Assembly (NCBI GenBank): GCA_023525975.1
Contig: CM042032.1
Coordinates: 75,910,260-75,974,259 of the forward strand
Origin: Smallanthus sonchifolius
Lineage: Eukaryota; Streptophyta; Magnoliopsida; Asterales; Asteraceae
DNA: 64,000 bases
Direction: 5' to 3'
Positions 24,619-37,009 of this stretch are shown piece by piece; the first letter of the stretch is position 1; every line of letters starts with the position of its first letter. A model generated the notes under the pieces. It was given only the letters and a program-made list of their open reading frames with translations, was not told the origin of the DNA and did no database searches. A program made the translations under genes and the position numbers.

Positions 24619-25095
24619 ACTTGGACCCTGAAACAAGAAAGAAGAACAAGTTTGACTTGAAAAAGTCAAAACCCATTTTCACTCTTCTATTTCCGTTGAA
24701 TTCGCAATCAAAACTCAATTCTTTTGAATCCTAAATATTCAAGATCGTGTATTAATTGCGTATCAAGCCCCAATTTGATAGATTAGGATCGAAATCGTCA
24801 GATTTGGAACCCAATTTGGTATGTCACGTAAATGGGTATGAGATTGCTTAAATCACCAAAATCAAGCCCTTGATCCCGCAGATCTCATCAATTTAAAGTT
24901 GTAAACGTGTTATAATCACCCTATATATAATCCCCATCATCTTACAACTCGAAAGCACCTCCAAGTTCATTTTTTTCTTCCTCTCGGTTTGCAATCGGCG
25001 CAAGGGGGGCTCTCGATCTGCGACGAATCAAGGACAACTCGGTTTCATTCTTTCCTTCGGAATCGATAGCAAGTACCCATTTACATCTGATGTCT
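24545..25095. other. unassigned segment inside the CACTA element
   Basis: About 550 bp with an (AT)n run at 24589-24617 and then unique-looking sequence with no recognisable frame. It may be a captured host fragment or part of the Gypsy insertion next to it. Confidence 0.35.
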
Positions 25096-26537
25096 CCACT
25101 GACATGCAAGTATACCTATCGAGTGTAGCACAGCTTAACGGTAAATCGAGTATCGAACCCTAGAGACACTACGAATAACAAAACTAGACTCTGACTTGGA
25201 CTAAAGAATGATTATTGGTTTGGGAGGTTTGACTACACTACTGATTAAACTAATGAATGCCGAAAACTAGAACGACTCAACTATCAAGATAAGAACTGAG
25301 GTGAAATCAAGAATTGGGAAGAATACTACCTAGGTCGGAATCCTACGTGCAAAGCACAACTTCTACCGGTTCTGGAAACTATGATGGATCTGGGTTTCTA
25401 AGGATCCCTAATCACCCTCAGGGTGTCACCAATTAAGCTACCTAAAGCGTACTAAACTCACCAGATAGTTGGGTCACCTCTCGGGTATTTCCAACAATGA
25501 TAAAGTACCCACAGGACAGATTACCTCTCAGTCTCACTGTCCACAATACATTCGAAGAATGCACGGGGTAATCTTTAGATGACAACTATTATTTAACCTA
25601 GCAACAATCACTAGACACCTAATACTAACGTCATCTCAGACTGTTAACACTCGGATTCCTAATGATGAAGACTAGATAACTACTTCTCACCACTCGGGTA
25701 TTGAACTAGGACACACATTCACTCTAATCAGCAATCCATCACAACTCCTATGGTCACTATCTCTAGCAAACCATACACAATCACAAACCCTAAGATCTAT
25801 GACCTAGATACGCAAATCAAATTGACAGACAACCACAATCAACGCATGAAGTTATAATCAATCACACAATAAGAATTAAACATGCCTATACATCATAATT
25901 AATATCCAAAGATCGTTTACAAAATCATTCAACCATCAAATAGATCCAAAACCGGATAAAAATCTAAACTTTACGCATATTCATCAATTGACCTAGGCAG
26001 TACTATGGTTTTAGCCAATAATCATCATCCAAAACATCATAACAGAAGTAAAAGACAAAGACATGGTATTAAACATAGCAATCAAACCGCAAAGATTCAA
26101 ATTTGAAAACCTAGATCGCCATTACAATGAACCCGAGATCCAAAAGCTTTGATCTTGCACTTGAATCGATCTTCTTGCTCCCAAAATAGCCCTAGGCTAT
26201 CTCTCAAACGGTTGGAATGCGAACTTCTCAAATTATGGCATTAAAAATCTATTAAAAGTCGATTTTAGGGTTTTTCGCGATTTAGGGTTCTCTCGCGTAC
26301 CGTGAGAGACTGGGCTGAGTTCCTCGCGTACCGCGAGGAACAAATTAGTCGGGGCCGGTATTTCTTTCCCTCGCGTATCGCGAGGCATTTGTCTGTCTCT
26401 CTCGCGTACCGCTAGGAACTGAATTTCAACAAATTCTTCTTTATTTCTTCCGGCTTTATTCTCTTGCTCGTTTTCTTCGGGATTTAGCTTCCTATTCCAC
26501 ACGAGCTCCTAAAAGTATAAAATAGACTCAAATACAG
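25096..26537 (-). mobile_element. family 1 Gypsy LTR fragment inside the CACTA element
   Basis: It matches the LTR at 28912-30528 along most of its length but lacks roughly the first 90 and last 100 bp. It includes the four-copy CTCGCG..CGCGAG array at 26288-26420. It is a truncated LTR on the minus strand. Confidence 0.85.
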
Positions 26538-26599
26538 ACGGAAATTTAAAAATAAATTTTAACCGACGGAAATTGATTAAATAAAAAAAATATATCAAA

Positions 26600-27290
26600 T
26601 TAACCTATAGCGACAACATGTCGTCGCCATATGGTTTTCCATAATTTTTTTTAATTTAAAAAAAAATTTTGACCGACAGAAATTGATTAAATAAAAAAAA
26701 ACAAAAAGAAAATCAAAATTAACCTATAGTGACGACATGTCGTCGCTATAGGTTTTCCCCAAAAATTCATTGGTTGCCAGCTTTCCCTCTAATCTGCCTC
26801 AACCCTATAGCGACGACATAGGGTGTCTCATTCAAAATTTTGGTTTTCACCTATACCGACGACATGTCGTCGGTATAGGGTTCGTAGGATGTTGACCAGT
26901 CAATAAAGGTAAAAACCCTATACCGACGACATGTCGTCGCCATAAGGTTTTTCAGAATTTTTTTAATTTAAAAAAAAATAATTTTTGACCGACGAAAATT
27001 GATTAAATAAAAAAAAACAAAAAGAAAATCAAAATTAACCTATAGCGACGACATGTCGTCGCTATAGGTTTTCCCCAAAAATTCATTGGGCGCCAGCTTT
27101 ACCTCCAATCTGCCTCAACCCTATAGCGACGACATGTCGTCGCTATAGGGTGTCTTATTCAAAATTTTGGTTTTCAGCTATACCGACGACATGTCGTCGG
27201 TATAAGGTGACCTATGCCGACCGACGACATGTCGTCGGTATAAGGTGACCTATGCCGACGACAAATGTCGTCGGTATAGGCGGCGTCGGC
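26600..27290. repeat. right subterminal palindrome array of the CACTA element
   Basis: About nine palindromes of the same CGACGACATGTCGTCG family, in two near-identical blocks (26620-26850, 26928-27180), plus two back-to-back copies near 27185-27270. Confidence 0.9.
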
Positions 27291-27420
27291 GGAAGGTCAT
27301 TTTGTTGTAGTGATTCAGATGAAACCTATTAGAAATTAATCAAGTGATAAATAATGTTAGTCTGAGTTTTGCATTGCTTTTCAGCGTCTAATCTTTGATA
27401 ATCAAAAGAGATTAAAAAAA

Positions 27421-27453
27421 AGGGGGAGGGGAGGGGAGGGGGGGGGGGGGGAG
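27421..27453 (+). repeat. long G-run
   Basis: A purine tract of repeated GGGGA ending in an uninterrupted run of more than 12 G, immediately outside the CACTA element. It can form a G-quadruplex in principle. Confidence 0.85.
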
Positions 27454-27950
27454 GCTCCATATTTGTCCCAAGTGTTCTTGCATCTCAATTGCTTATTATC
27501 TTTCTTAACTACACCAAAAATATATCTTTTTAAAATTAAGCTATAGTTCAAAACATATCCGGAACATGAAAAGAATGTCTAGATGCAAATGCAAATGCCA
27601 CTACTAAGATTTCAAAGAACTTCAATAACAACAATCATACCCGGTAGAAATTACACCAATTGCAAATCTATTAATAGGGTTTGGGGAGGATGAGATGTAG
27701 GCAAACCATACCTCTATCCCAGAGGTTCCGTGGCCGCTTGAATCACCTAAATCGAAGTTCGTATGGTCAAGTTATGGGCAAAACAAGTTTCTTCTCACGT
27801 GGTGCTCAGCAGTTTCGTACAAAAACGTTTAGTACGGACCGTACACGAAGGTATAACTCATAAAAATTATATATCTAGTGTTGGTTAGTGGCAAGGGACT
27901 CTGGAAAATTACCAGGGACGTATTTCGAGAACATTTTTTGGACACGTTAA
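27454..27950. other. unclassified segment, possibly SINE-like
   Basis: No gene. GATGTAGGCAAACCATACCT near 27690 resembles the conserved part of plant Au-type SINEs, but no box A, tail or target duplication could be fixed. Confidence 0.3.
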
Positions 27951-28214
27951 AAATAAGTTATAATTATATAATCGTTATTATAATTACCAAGTAATGGATG
28001 AATAGAAGTATGGTTTTGGTACTAGAATCTAAAGTGCGGTTTATTTGATTATTGGTGTAATTTGATGTTGGAATTGGAAATTTGGATATTGTCGGGTTTA
28101 GCCACAAACAAACGAGACTCTGCCCGATTTTCGTTAAAAATAAAGAAATATGCTTTTACATCTTGATAGACGGGATTATAAGTAAAAGGGTTTTTGGAGT
28201 TGTAGACAACCCGC

Positions 28215-28406
28215 AGGCGAACCTGTTATGTTCGCCTGGACTGTTTGGGCGAACTTAGTGTGTTTGCCAAGGGATCGTTGGGGCGAACTTAACCTTAAGT
28301 TCGCTTGGTAAAGTGGGCGAACTTAGCATTATGTTTACTGGATTATAGCCGGCGAACTTAACAAGTTCGCTGGGGTTATAGAGGGCGAACTTGACATCAA
28401 GTTCGC
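28215..28406 (+). repeat. hairpin array of GCGAACTT..AAGTTCGC type
   Basis: Five to six units. The perfect stems are AGGCGAAC/GTTCGCCT (28215-28237), GCGAACTTAA/TTAAGTTCGC (28283-28304), GCGAACTT/AAGTTCGC (28352-28370) and GCGAACTTGA/TCAAGTTCGC (28385-28406). Stems vary while pairing is kept. Confidence 0.85.
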
Positions 28407-28790
28407 TAGATCAGATATAGAGTAAACCGACTAGTGTCGTATAGACCTGATAATTATCCATTTATCCATATTGTACGTGACATAGTTTGGACGGTAGATA
28501 ACGTAATGAGGATAGCTTACTAGATGAGTTCTAGAGCCCTACTTTTAATGTTTTAAACTATGTTTTGGGTTGGTGTGCATATTTACACAATAATGTTTTA
28601 TGAAATGATGTTTACGAAAGGAAAGTTGAAATGTGTTTATGAAATGTTTTGCTAAATGAAGTTTACAAAATGCTTACGAATGAAATGTTATTTAATAAAA
28701 CGTGCGAATGCTTTAACTGAAAAGAAGTAAAGGTTTTTATGAAAGTCACAAAATGAACGAATCCGCCATGGATTACTTCGGGAATCAAGT

Positions 28791-28854
28791 TATGTATGTA
28801 TGTATGTATGTATGTATGTATGTATGTATGTATGTATGTATGTATGTATGTATG
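28791..28854 (+). repeat. (TATG)16 microsatellite
   Basis: Sixteen uninterrupted TATG units. The frame of repeated Tyr, Ile, His and Thr read from the other strand is an artefact of this repeat. Confidence 0.95.
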
Positions 28855-28911
28855 GGCCTTACCTTTATAGGGGCCTTTTGTGGCTGGCCAACGGTTGTAC
28901 AACTGGACGGG

Positions 28912-30528
28912 TGATGTTGCCCAGACGGTCTATAAAATCTATGAATAAAAACATAATCTAGACTCTTAAGTAATAAATGAAAAACCTATGAACTAGACCG
29001 CACTGACAGGCAAGTGTACCTATCGAGTGTAGCACAGCTTAACGGTAAACCGAAATATAGAACCCTAGAGACACTATGTAACAAAACTAGTTTCTGACAC
29101 AGACTAAAGATTGATTTGGTTTGAGGGGTTTACTACATTACTATTAAACTAATGAATGCAGAAAACTCGAACTACTCAACTATCATGATGAAAGTACTAA
29201 AGGTGAAATCAAAGGATGGGAAGAATACTACCTAGGTTGGATTCCTACTTACAAAGTACAACTTCTATTGGTTCTGGAAACTATGATGGATCTGGGTTTC
29301 TAATGATGACAACTAAAGACTACCTAGTGGATACCTAATCACTCTCAGGGTGTCACCAACTAAGCTGCCTAAAGTTGTAATAACTCACCATATATTAGAT
29401 CACTTCTCAGGTATTTCCAACTATGACAAAGTACCCTAATAGACAGATTACCTCTTAGTCTCACTGTCCACCAATACACTCACAGAATGCACGGGGTAAT
29501 CTCAAGATAACAACTATGACACGAATAGCAACAATCACTAGACACCTAATACCAGCCTCCTCTCAGACAGCTGACACTCGGATTCCTAATGGCGAAGACT
29601 AAACGACTAATTCTCACCTCTCGTGTATTGAACTAGGATACACACTCAACTCTAATCAGTAATCAAAGACAACTCCTATGGCTACTACGTCTAGCAAACC
29701 ACCCTAATCACAAACCATAAGATCTATGACCAAGATACGCTAATCAAACTGGCAGAAAACCACAACCAACACAATGAATTGAAATCAAACACAAGATCAG
29801 ATCTAAACATGCAATAACATCACAATAATCAACTCAAGATCTTTTACAAAATCATAAACCCATTAATTGAATCCAAAAACCAAATAAAAACCGAAACTTT
29901 AACAAGTATTCATCATGTGACCTAGGCAATATCAAAGTTCTAGCCTAGAATCATGCTTAAACAACCAAAAACAGAAGTAGAAACAAGATTCATGGTTTCA
30001 AACAAAGCAAACAAAGATAAAAATCGAATCTTGCAATCGAAAACGCTAAATCTAACGAACTCGGAAGCAAAGTCTCAATCTTTTCTTTTCAATCGACCTC
30101 CTAAGCTCCAAAATCGCCTTAATATCGTTCTCTGACGGCTAGAAATCGAACTTATCCAAGAATGGGAATCAAATTCTATTTAAATCAAAATTAGGGTTTT
30201 TTCTTGGAAAATAGCTCTCTCGCGTACCGCGAAACAATATGGCCAGGTTCCTCGCGTACCGCGAGGGACAAAATAGTCGCGGCCGGTTTTCCTTTCCATC
30301 GCGTACCGCGAGAAACTGAAATTCAACATTTTTCATTTTTGAACCATCGACTTTCTCCCGGCTTTGTTCTCTTGCTCGGTTTCTTCACGTATTCACTAGT
30401 AATCCTTACGAGCTCCTGAAAACACAACATAGACTCAAATGTACATCAAAACGACTCAAAACAAACATAAAACTATATAAAAACGCAAGAATACAATGGA
30501 TTAAAGATGTGTGCTTTGCACTACATCA
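28912..30528 (-). repeat. 3' LTR of element A
   Basis: 1617 bp; on the plus strand it begins TGATGTTGCCCAGACGG and ends GCACTACATCA. Three CTCGCG..CGCGAG-type palindromes lie at 30219-30313. A purine tract (minus strand GGTTAAGTGTGGGGATA) adjoins it at 30529-30548. Confidence 0.9.
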
Positions 30529-32557
30529 AATATCCCCACACTTAACCTTTTTCGTCCTCGAAAAATCTGCAATGGAATCATAACTGAGATCTAACTTAAC
30601 AAACATCAATTACCAATCAGCAAAATATACTCACGCGTTAAAAAGCAATAATCAGTATTTCTGTCCGATTAAACCCAAGCACCAACTTTCAAACCCCCGT
30701 TACGTGTTCTAAAATTTCTTTACTAAGCATATCAATCAATCTATGGAACTCACACTTCAAAGTTACAGCTCTACCTAATCCCGTCTCACGGTTATATCTA
30801 GGCACGGATCAAACCATATAGATTTACCATACCACGTTAAACTAAAATTTACAGGTATCAGAAATCAGATGAAATATGAATGAATGGATGAAATATGAGC
30901 ATTAGTAAGCAAATTAACTTTCGTCTAAAGGCGTTTCAACCAAGTCACTATCCTGGAAGGTAACACATAGACTAAGTCATATATATAAGCACTTAAGAAT
31001 ATAACAAGTGATGTTTCAATCAGGCTGGAACCCGACGTGTGACACGTAGGCGAAACTTAGATTTTAATCAAATAAGCTCAAGAATTATGGAATTATGGAT
31101 GTGGACGCCACCGAAACTCGGATTTATTCTTATAAAAAGAGAGTGGTGTGCCAAAAATTTCAAAAACCTCTAAATTTTAACTTAACGTGGTACCTATCAC
31201 CCTATGTTGATAGTTTCAGTATTACCGATTACCCTAAGATGAATACCCACAAGATTTCATGATTTTATTATGTGATTAATCCTAATTAACACTCACATGT
31301 TATTTAAGCTATTCAAGCTGGCTGGTCTACCAAAACATCACTAATTAGACATGTTTTCAATTATTTAATTCATTTAAACTCAAATAAGATCCAGTTGTAC
31401 TATCATTTTCCAAGTATAAGCAGTTATTTCCAAAGATATTTTTCAATTTTTTTTTTTTTTGTATTTTTGAATTTTTATAAACAAGACAAACTATTTAAAC
31501 TAGACACTCACATCCCCACACTTGAAAGACACATTCTCCTCAATGTGAAGCAAGACAAAACTAAAAATAAAAATGCAAAAATAAAAAGAACAGAAAGCGA
31601 CTTAGTTGGTAATGTAGATGCAATCAAGTGTATCCAGCTTCGTTCTTCCTTGTGTGCACCGTATAGCATTTCGGTCGCGGTTGCACACTCTGCTTGGGTG
31701 CCTTTACACAGTGTATATAAGTGATAATCGATCCGGCCCGAATGGAGATTGAGTACGGGTAGAATGATAAAACCTGCAAAATAAACCTCACAACAAACCC
31801 GCAGCATTAAACTGACACAAATAAATTTAAAATAAAGACTCACTGACTCACTAAGAATTAAAAGACTCAAGATAGATAGATAGTAGAGAAACATACTCGA
31901 TGGGTGGCAAACACATAGACATGAATGCCACAGCAAGGTCGGTCATCGGTCACAAACGGTTTCTAGTTTCCCATGGTCGGTGGTGGTCGTCAGTGGATGA
32001 TATGTGTGATGATGAATGGTGGGTGATTATAGAAGGATGATGATGGATGAGGGTGCAATAATGGATGGATGATGGATAAAGGTGAAGGTGGTAGTATGGT
32101 GATGTGTGGTGGTAGATGTGGGTGAGGGGTACCATGGGAAAACAAGGAAGAAAGGGAAATCCAGAAGGGCCCCGCGTACCGCGAAAGAACAGGCGGCCAC
32201 TCCTCGCATACCGCGAGGGAGTGGCATTTAAGTCGGCCTTGTCTTTTGTCTCTCGCGTACCGCGAGAAACCATAGACAAATCCTCGCGTCGTGAGGGAGT
32301 CCTGGTGACAGAAAGTTGAGGGGGTTTTTATACTTAGAAAATTTTTCACCCCTTAACTTCTTTCCACTCAAATTCCATAAAAACCTATTCCAAGCATAAA
32401 AACATATGTAAAAATACCTGGAACTTCATTCCTGATTATTTTCCTCACCGAATCAAGCACGAATCCCTGCAAAACCTGACATAAATGGAAAAAAAAACAC
32501 AAAAACTGACACGGACTCAAACCAAGTAATGCAAACAGACTCTACATACTGACACGG
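30529..32557 (-). other. 3' non-coding region of element A
   Basis: It contains the internal palindrome array (32170-32306), a minus-strand block that starts after TTTTGCAG and has CTCAATCTCCATTCGGGC near 31736-31753, and the hairpin-plus-purine motif near 31520. All these are shared with element B. Short frames such as 31508-31936 follow this conserved block but are not established genes. Confidence 0.7.
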
Positions 32558-35333
32558 ACTCAAACCGGTACCGCCTTCATCCTTCACGGTCTACCGATCC
32601 TCCACATCACACGACTACCAACTAACCTCAACCATCTACTAACACTCTCTCTCAAATCAGTCCACCGGCACTTAAACCTACCAGGTCCAAATATGACCTG
32701 CATCATGTATCCCAACAAGCTATCACCCTTACACATCCCCACACTTAGGGTTTGCATTATCTATAACTCACCTATATCTCTCAACACACGAAGTTTCTTG
32801 CGGGGTGGCCTAGACTTAGGGGTTTTAAAACTAGGGGTTGGGTCGGCAGTCCTCTCCTTAGAACAAAGACTAGGTGAAGGTTCAGGAATGAGATTTTCCA
32901 TGGGTGTAACCTCTAAACCTCCACCAGGATCTCCGGGATCCTCGACCACGGGAGCCTCACAAACTATCTGCTCCACTTGTGCTAATATTTCACTCAGACT
33001 GTAATCATCATCGTCAGCACTTAGGAACGAGGACCCTAGCAATTTCCTTTCAAACTCCTCTAACCAATCCGGAGGGTCCTCTATCCTTACTCCTTCATAT
33101 CCACCAAAAACACCCTCTACTGGATTAGAGTCCCGGAATTCAACCACGAATGTATCAAGCATGCACACGGAGTGGCTATCCTCGACAACATCCTTCATGG
33201 ACTCTATAGCATCGAATGTAATAGACTCATCCCCCACACGAAGTGTGAGTTTCCCGTCAAAGAAATCAATCATCGCCTTGGCAGTACGTAGGAACGGGCG
33301 TCCTAGGATGAGTGGGACTCTATCATCCACTTCCATATCTAGAATAACAAAATCCACGGGGAATACAAACTTGCCTACTTTAACTAGAAGATTCTCCACA
33401 ACTCCCCGTGGATACTTGATTGAGCGGTCAGCCAAGGAAATGCTCATGCGTGTAGGTTGCGGTTCACCTAGGTCTAGCAGCTTATATACGGAATATGGCA
33501 TCAAATTGATGCTAGCACCTAGATCGGCCAACACGTGGTGCAAGGGCAAACTACCTAGGAGACATGGGATCGTGAAATGACCCAAATCTCCCAGCTTCTC
33601 TGGCAGCTTGTTCTGCACCACCGCAGAGCATTGCTCACTAATTTAGACTTTAGAGCCCTCCTCTAGGTTCTTCTTGTTGGAAAGAATGTCTTTTAGGAAC
33701 TTGCCATATTTTGGCATACGTTGAAGGGTCTCTATGAAAGGGAGATTGACCTTGAGTTGTTTAAACATATCAAGGAAGGTATTATATTCCCTAGCCTGTT
33801 TATATGGCAGCAAGTATGCTGGATAGGGAACACGGCTCAGGTCAATCTCGGGGGACTTCATCTCCACCCCCTTCTTCTTCTCCTCTGCCCTCTCGGCAGG
33901 CTTCTCCACTACAATCTCCTTATCCTACCGGCTCCTCTAGTATCTCCTCCATCTCCTGCTCTTCACTCATCTTAGCATCGAGCGCTGCAAATCGAGATCT
34001 CCAATCTACCTTCTTCACTTCCTCTACCGAAGGTATGGCATACTCAATGGAGTGGGAGTCATCCTCTACAACCTCTTTCTTCTCCACACTCCTAACTGAC
34101 ACAACCATCATAGAAGCATCAGAACCTTTATAGGCCATAGATGTTGCACTCTGCCTCTCCTTCAAGCTCCTCGCGATGTCTCCTACCGTGCACTGCAAAT
34201 CCTGGAATGCCGACTGCTGATTCTTCAATAAGGTGTCATGGCTATCCAATCTATACCTAGCATCCCTGTCATTCTGGACCAGGTGGGCAAGCATTTGCGT
34301 TTGGTTCTCAATCATCTCATCTATCTTCTTGGTGTCGACACTGCTACCTGAGCTAGCTCCTCCTTCTTGCTGCTGCTGGCGGCCATTAAACCCAGGTGGG
34401 TTGTTTCCAGATCTCCATCCCGAGCCAAATGAATTATTGTAGTTATTATACCCTCGGTTCTGGTACTGGTTGCCAGCATAGCTCACATGCTCCTGGTTAT
34501 TTAGAGGGCAATCTGAGGTGTCGTGGCCTCCCCTACACACCTCACACCTAAGAGCACTGAGCTTTAGCTCATTTATCTTGTTAGCCATTGCTGCGAGTGC
34601 AGCAGACACGCTAGTATCAGGAGTGACCTGATGCACACCTCTTGAAGAAGAGGCGCGTGCTCTAGCAGTAGGAATGGAATTCCTAACAGAACGTGGATGT
34701 TGTTGTTCGGTTTAAGCGAAGCTCTCGAACATTTCCTCGCACTCATCAGGCTCGAGTCTCTCCATGATCTGACCTCCCGCAACTGTGTTGAACATTTACA
34801 GCTTCTCAAAAGTGAGGCCATTATAGAACTTCTCCGCTAGCGCCCAGTAGAAAATACCATGCTGAGGACATCGGCTCAACAACGTGTTGAACCGCTCCCA
34901 GGCCATGTGATAAGGCTCTTCAGGGTCCATCCAGAACGAATAGATTTGATCCCTAAGGCGAGTGGCCCAGGAAGGTGGATAATACTTCTTGTAGAATTTG
35001 GCTTGAAGATCCTCCCATGTGGTGATAGAATTGTCGGGAAGGGTGTCAAGCCAAGTAGATGCGCGACCAAAGAGCTAGAATGGGAAGAGACGCAAGTAGA
35101 TAACGTCCTTAGACACACCCATGATATTGAATGTATTAAATATCCGCGCGAAGCGGGACAAATGTCCGGGTGCATCCTCATCCTCAAGGCCATGAAATTG
35201 AGTAGCATGAGTAATCGTGCTCATGACATGCGAAGTGATCTGCCATGTATTGGTGTTCGGAATAGCGGGGCGCGTGATCGAAGATCTCGCCCCGGTTACC
35301 CCGTCACTAGCCCTCTGGTGCACTGTACACCTC
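32558..35333 (-). pseudogene. gag-pro: element A Gag-protease polyprotein, 3' portion
   Basis: Gag remnants read RFARIFNTFNIMGVSKD and TWLDTLPDNSITTWEDL from about 35160 downward. The zinc knuckle CEVCRGGHDTSDC (CX2CX3HX4C) is near 34520. A linker follows, then an open protease frame (33621-32761) with active site ADLGASINLMP and the flap/ILGRPFLRTAKAMIDF region typical of Athila/Tat retropepsins. The C-terminal tail FGPGRFKCRW lies near 32690 beyond a stop. Nonsense codons and shifts interrupt gag. The 5' end of this frame lies at 56970-57180, cut off by the nested insertion. Of the three family 1 copies, only this one keeps the DLGAS active site. Confidence 0.88.
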
Positions 35334-36985
35334 TGATGTATTGCAAAGCCCACATCTTTATTCCTAGTGTTTTGTGCGTTTTTAGATAGTTTTGTCTTTG
35401 TTTTGAGTCATTTTTGTTATATACTGAGTCTATGATATATTTACAGGTGCTCGTGATGATTACAAGTCAAATCATGAAGAAACCGAGCATGAAAGTGAAG
35501 TCGGAAGATCAAAAGAGAAAAAGTTGAAATTCCAGTCTCTCGCGGTACGCGAAGACCAGAAGGACAACTCTTGCGGTACGCGAGGAAAGCCAGATGAGGT
35601 CGCGACTATTTTGTTCCTCGCAGTATGCGAGGAACCCAACCCAAATGTCTCGCGGTACGCGAGGGACCTAATTTCCGCAAAACCCTAGATTTTGATTTTA
35701 AATAGAATTCTTATGCCACTATTCAAGAAGTTCGATCTTTTTCTGTCTTGAGAGAGCCAAGGGGCGATTTTGAGGTTGGAGAAGCCAATTGAAGAGGAAA
35801 GCTTGCATCTTTGTATTCCGGGTTTGTAGTTTTATGTATTCGGTTTGTAAGATTGGATTTTTACGTTTGATTTGGATGTTTGATACCATGGTTTTGTGTT
35901 TTACTTCTGTTTTGGTTGTTTAAGCATGATCCTAGGCTAGAACTTTGATATTTCCTAGGTCACATGATGAATACTTGTTAAAGTTTGATTTTTTATCGGG
36001 TTTTGGATTCTAATTAATGGTTTTATGATTTTGTAAGCAATCTTTGAGTTAATAATTGTGATGAATATGTATAATCATGTCTGATTGTGTGGTTGATTAT
36101 AATTCCTTGCGTTGATTATGGTTGTCTGCCAGTTTGATCTTCGTATCTTGGTCATAGATCTTAGGGTTTGTGATTAGGGTGGTTTGTGATTAGGGTGGTT
36201 TGCTAGACGTAGTAGCCATAGGAGTTGTCTTTGATTACTGATTAGAGTTGAGTGTGCATCCTAGTTCAATACCCGAGAGGTGAGAATTAGTCATTTAGTC
36301 TTCGTCATTAGGAATCCGAGTGTCAGCTGTCTGAGAGGAAGCCGATTTAGGTGTCTAGTGATTGTTGCTATTCGTGTCAAAGTTGTTATCTTGGGATTAC
36401 CCCATGCATTCTTTGAGTGTATTGGTAGACGGAGAGACTGAGAGTTAGTCTGTCTATTAGGGTACTTTATCATAGTTGGAAATACCTGAGAAGTGATCCA
36501 ACAATCTGGTGAGTTGAGTACATCTTTAGGTAGCTTAGTTGGTGACACCCTGAGAGTGATTAGGGATCCACTAGGTAGTCTTTATTTGTCATCTTTAGAA
36601 ACCCAGATCCATCACAGTTTCCAGAACCGGTATAAGTTGTACTTTTCAAGTAGGATTCCGACCTAGGTAGTATTCTTCCCATCTTCTGATTTCACCTTAG
36701 ATCTTGTTCTCGATAGTTGAGTCGATATTTGCTTTCTGCATTCATTAGTTTAAATATAAGTGTAGTAAACCCCCCAAACCATATCATTCTTTAGTATGAG
36801 TCAGAGTCTAGTTTTGTTACATAATGTCTCTAGGGTTCGATAACTCGGTTTACCGTTAAGCTGTGGTACACTCGATAGGTACACTTTCCTGTCAGTGTGG
36901 TTTAGTTCATAGGTATTCCTATTATTACTTAGGAGTCTAGGTTAGGTTTTTATTATAGTTTATATAGACCGTCTGGACGACATCA
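35334..36985 (+). repeat. 5' LTR of element B
   Basis: 1652 bp, TGATGTATTGC to GACGACATCA. The U3 palindrome array is at 35539-35663, and a TTTTAAATAG TATA-like box follows near 35693. Confidence 0.9.
35539..35663 (+). promoter_or_regulatory. four-copy CTCGCGgtaCGCGAG array in the element B U3
   Basis: Copies start at 35539, 35570, 35617 and 35649 (spacing 31, 47, 32). The third reads CTCGCAGTATGCGAG, changed symmetrically so the arms still match. A shared CGCGACTATTTTGT lies between copies 2 and 3. The array ends about 30 bp before the TATA-like box, where transcription-factor sites are expected. That role is inference. Confidence 0.8.
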
Positions 36986-36991
36986 AGTTTT

Positions 36992-37009
36992 TGGCGCCGC
37001 TGCCGGGGA
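36992..37009 (+). promoter_or_regulatory. primer binding site of element B
   Basis: TGGCGCCGCTGCCGGGGA lies seven bases after the LTR end. It is of the tRNA-Asp type used by Athila-like elements. Confidence 0.8.

Larger units (their letters stand above)
20880..27312. mobile_element. non-autonomous CACTA (EnSpm/CMC) DNA transposon
   Basis: 6433 bp. It begins CACTACAACAA and ends TTGTTGTAGTG, flanked by the 3 bp target duplication ATT (20877-20879 and 27313-27315). These are standard CACTA termini. Both subterminal regions carry arrays of a CGACGACATGTCGTCG palindrome, more than 20 in all, the expected place for transposase-binding repeats. No transposase frame is present. The interior is made of 0.7 kb direct repeats, three copies of a 0.25-0.3 kb block, a nested hAT MITE and a Gypsy LTR piece. 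Confidence 0.93.
27951..28911 (+). mobile_element. left part of a chromovirus-like (Tekay/Del type) Gypsy LTR
   Basis: Non-coding sequence with a hairpin array, a TATG microsatellite and the segment ending TGTACAACTGGACGGG. It appears to continue at 58985 (ACGAGAAAGGGGTGATGACG), so element A inserted into this LTR. The class assignment rests on general resemblance and is not firm. Confidence 0.5.

Noticed and set aside
26233..26502. 89-residue frame across an LTR palindrome array
   Set aside because: It lies within LTR U3 sequence, and the same frame is not open in other LTR copies.
27661..27790. Au-type SINE
   Set aside because: Only a partial likeness to the conserved 5' region. No target duplication or T-rich end could be shown, so it is left as unclassified.
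28663..28902. 79-residue frame with repeated HTYI
   Set aside because: Produced entirely by the (TATG)16 microsatellite.
31508..31936. 142-residue membrane-like frame in the element A 3' region
   Set aside because: Its hydrophobic part comes from AT-rich non-coding sequence. In B only the LNLHSGG stretch is shared, with different surroundings, so it is treated as a conserved nucleic-acid block instead of a gene.
35075..35353. 92-residue frame starting within the element B LTR
   Set aside because: It is an accidental fusion of LTR bases to the element A gag across the nested insertion point. The start codon belongs to the LTR.
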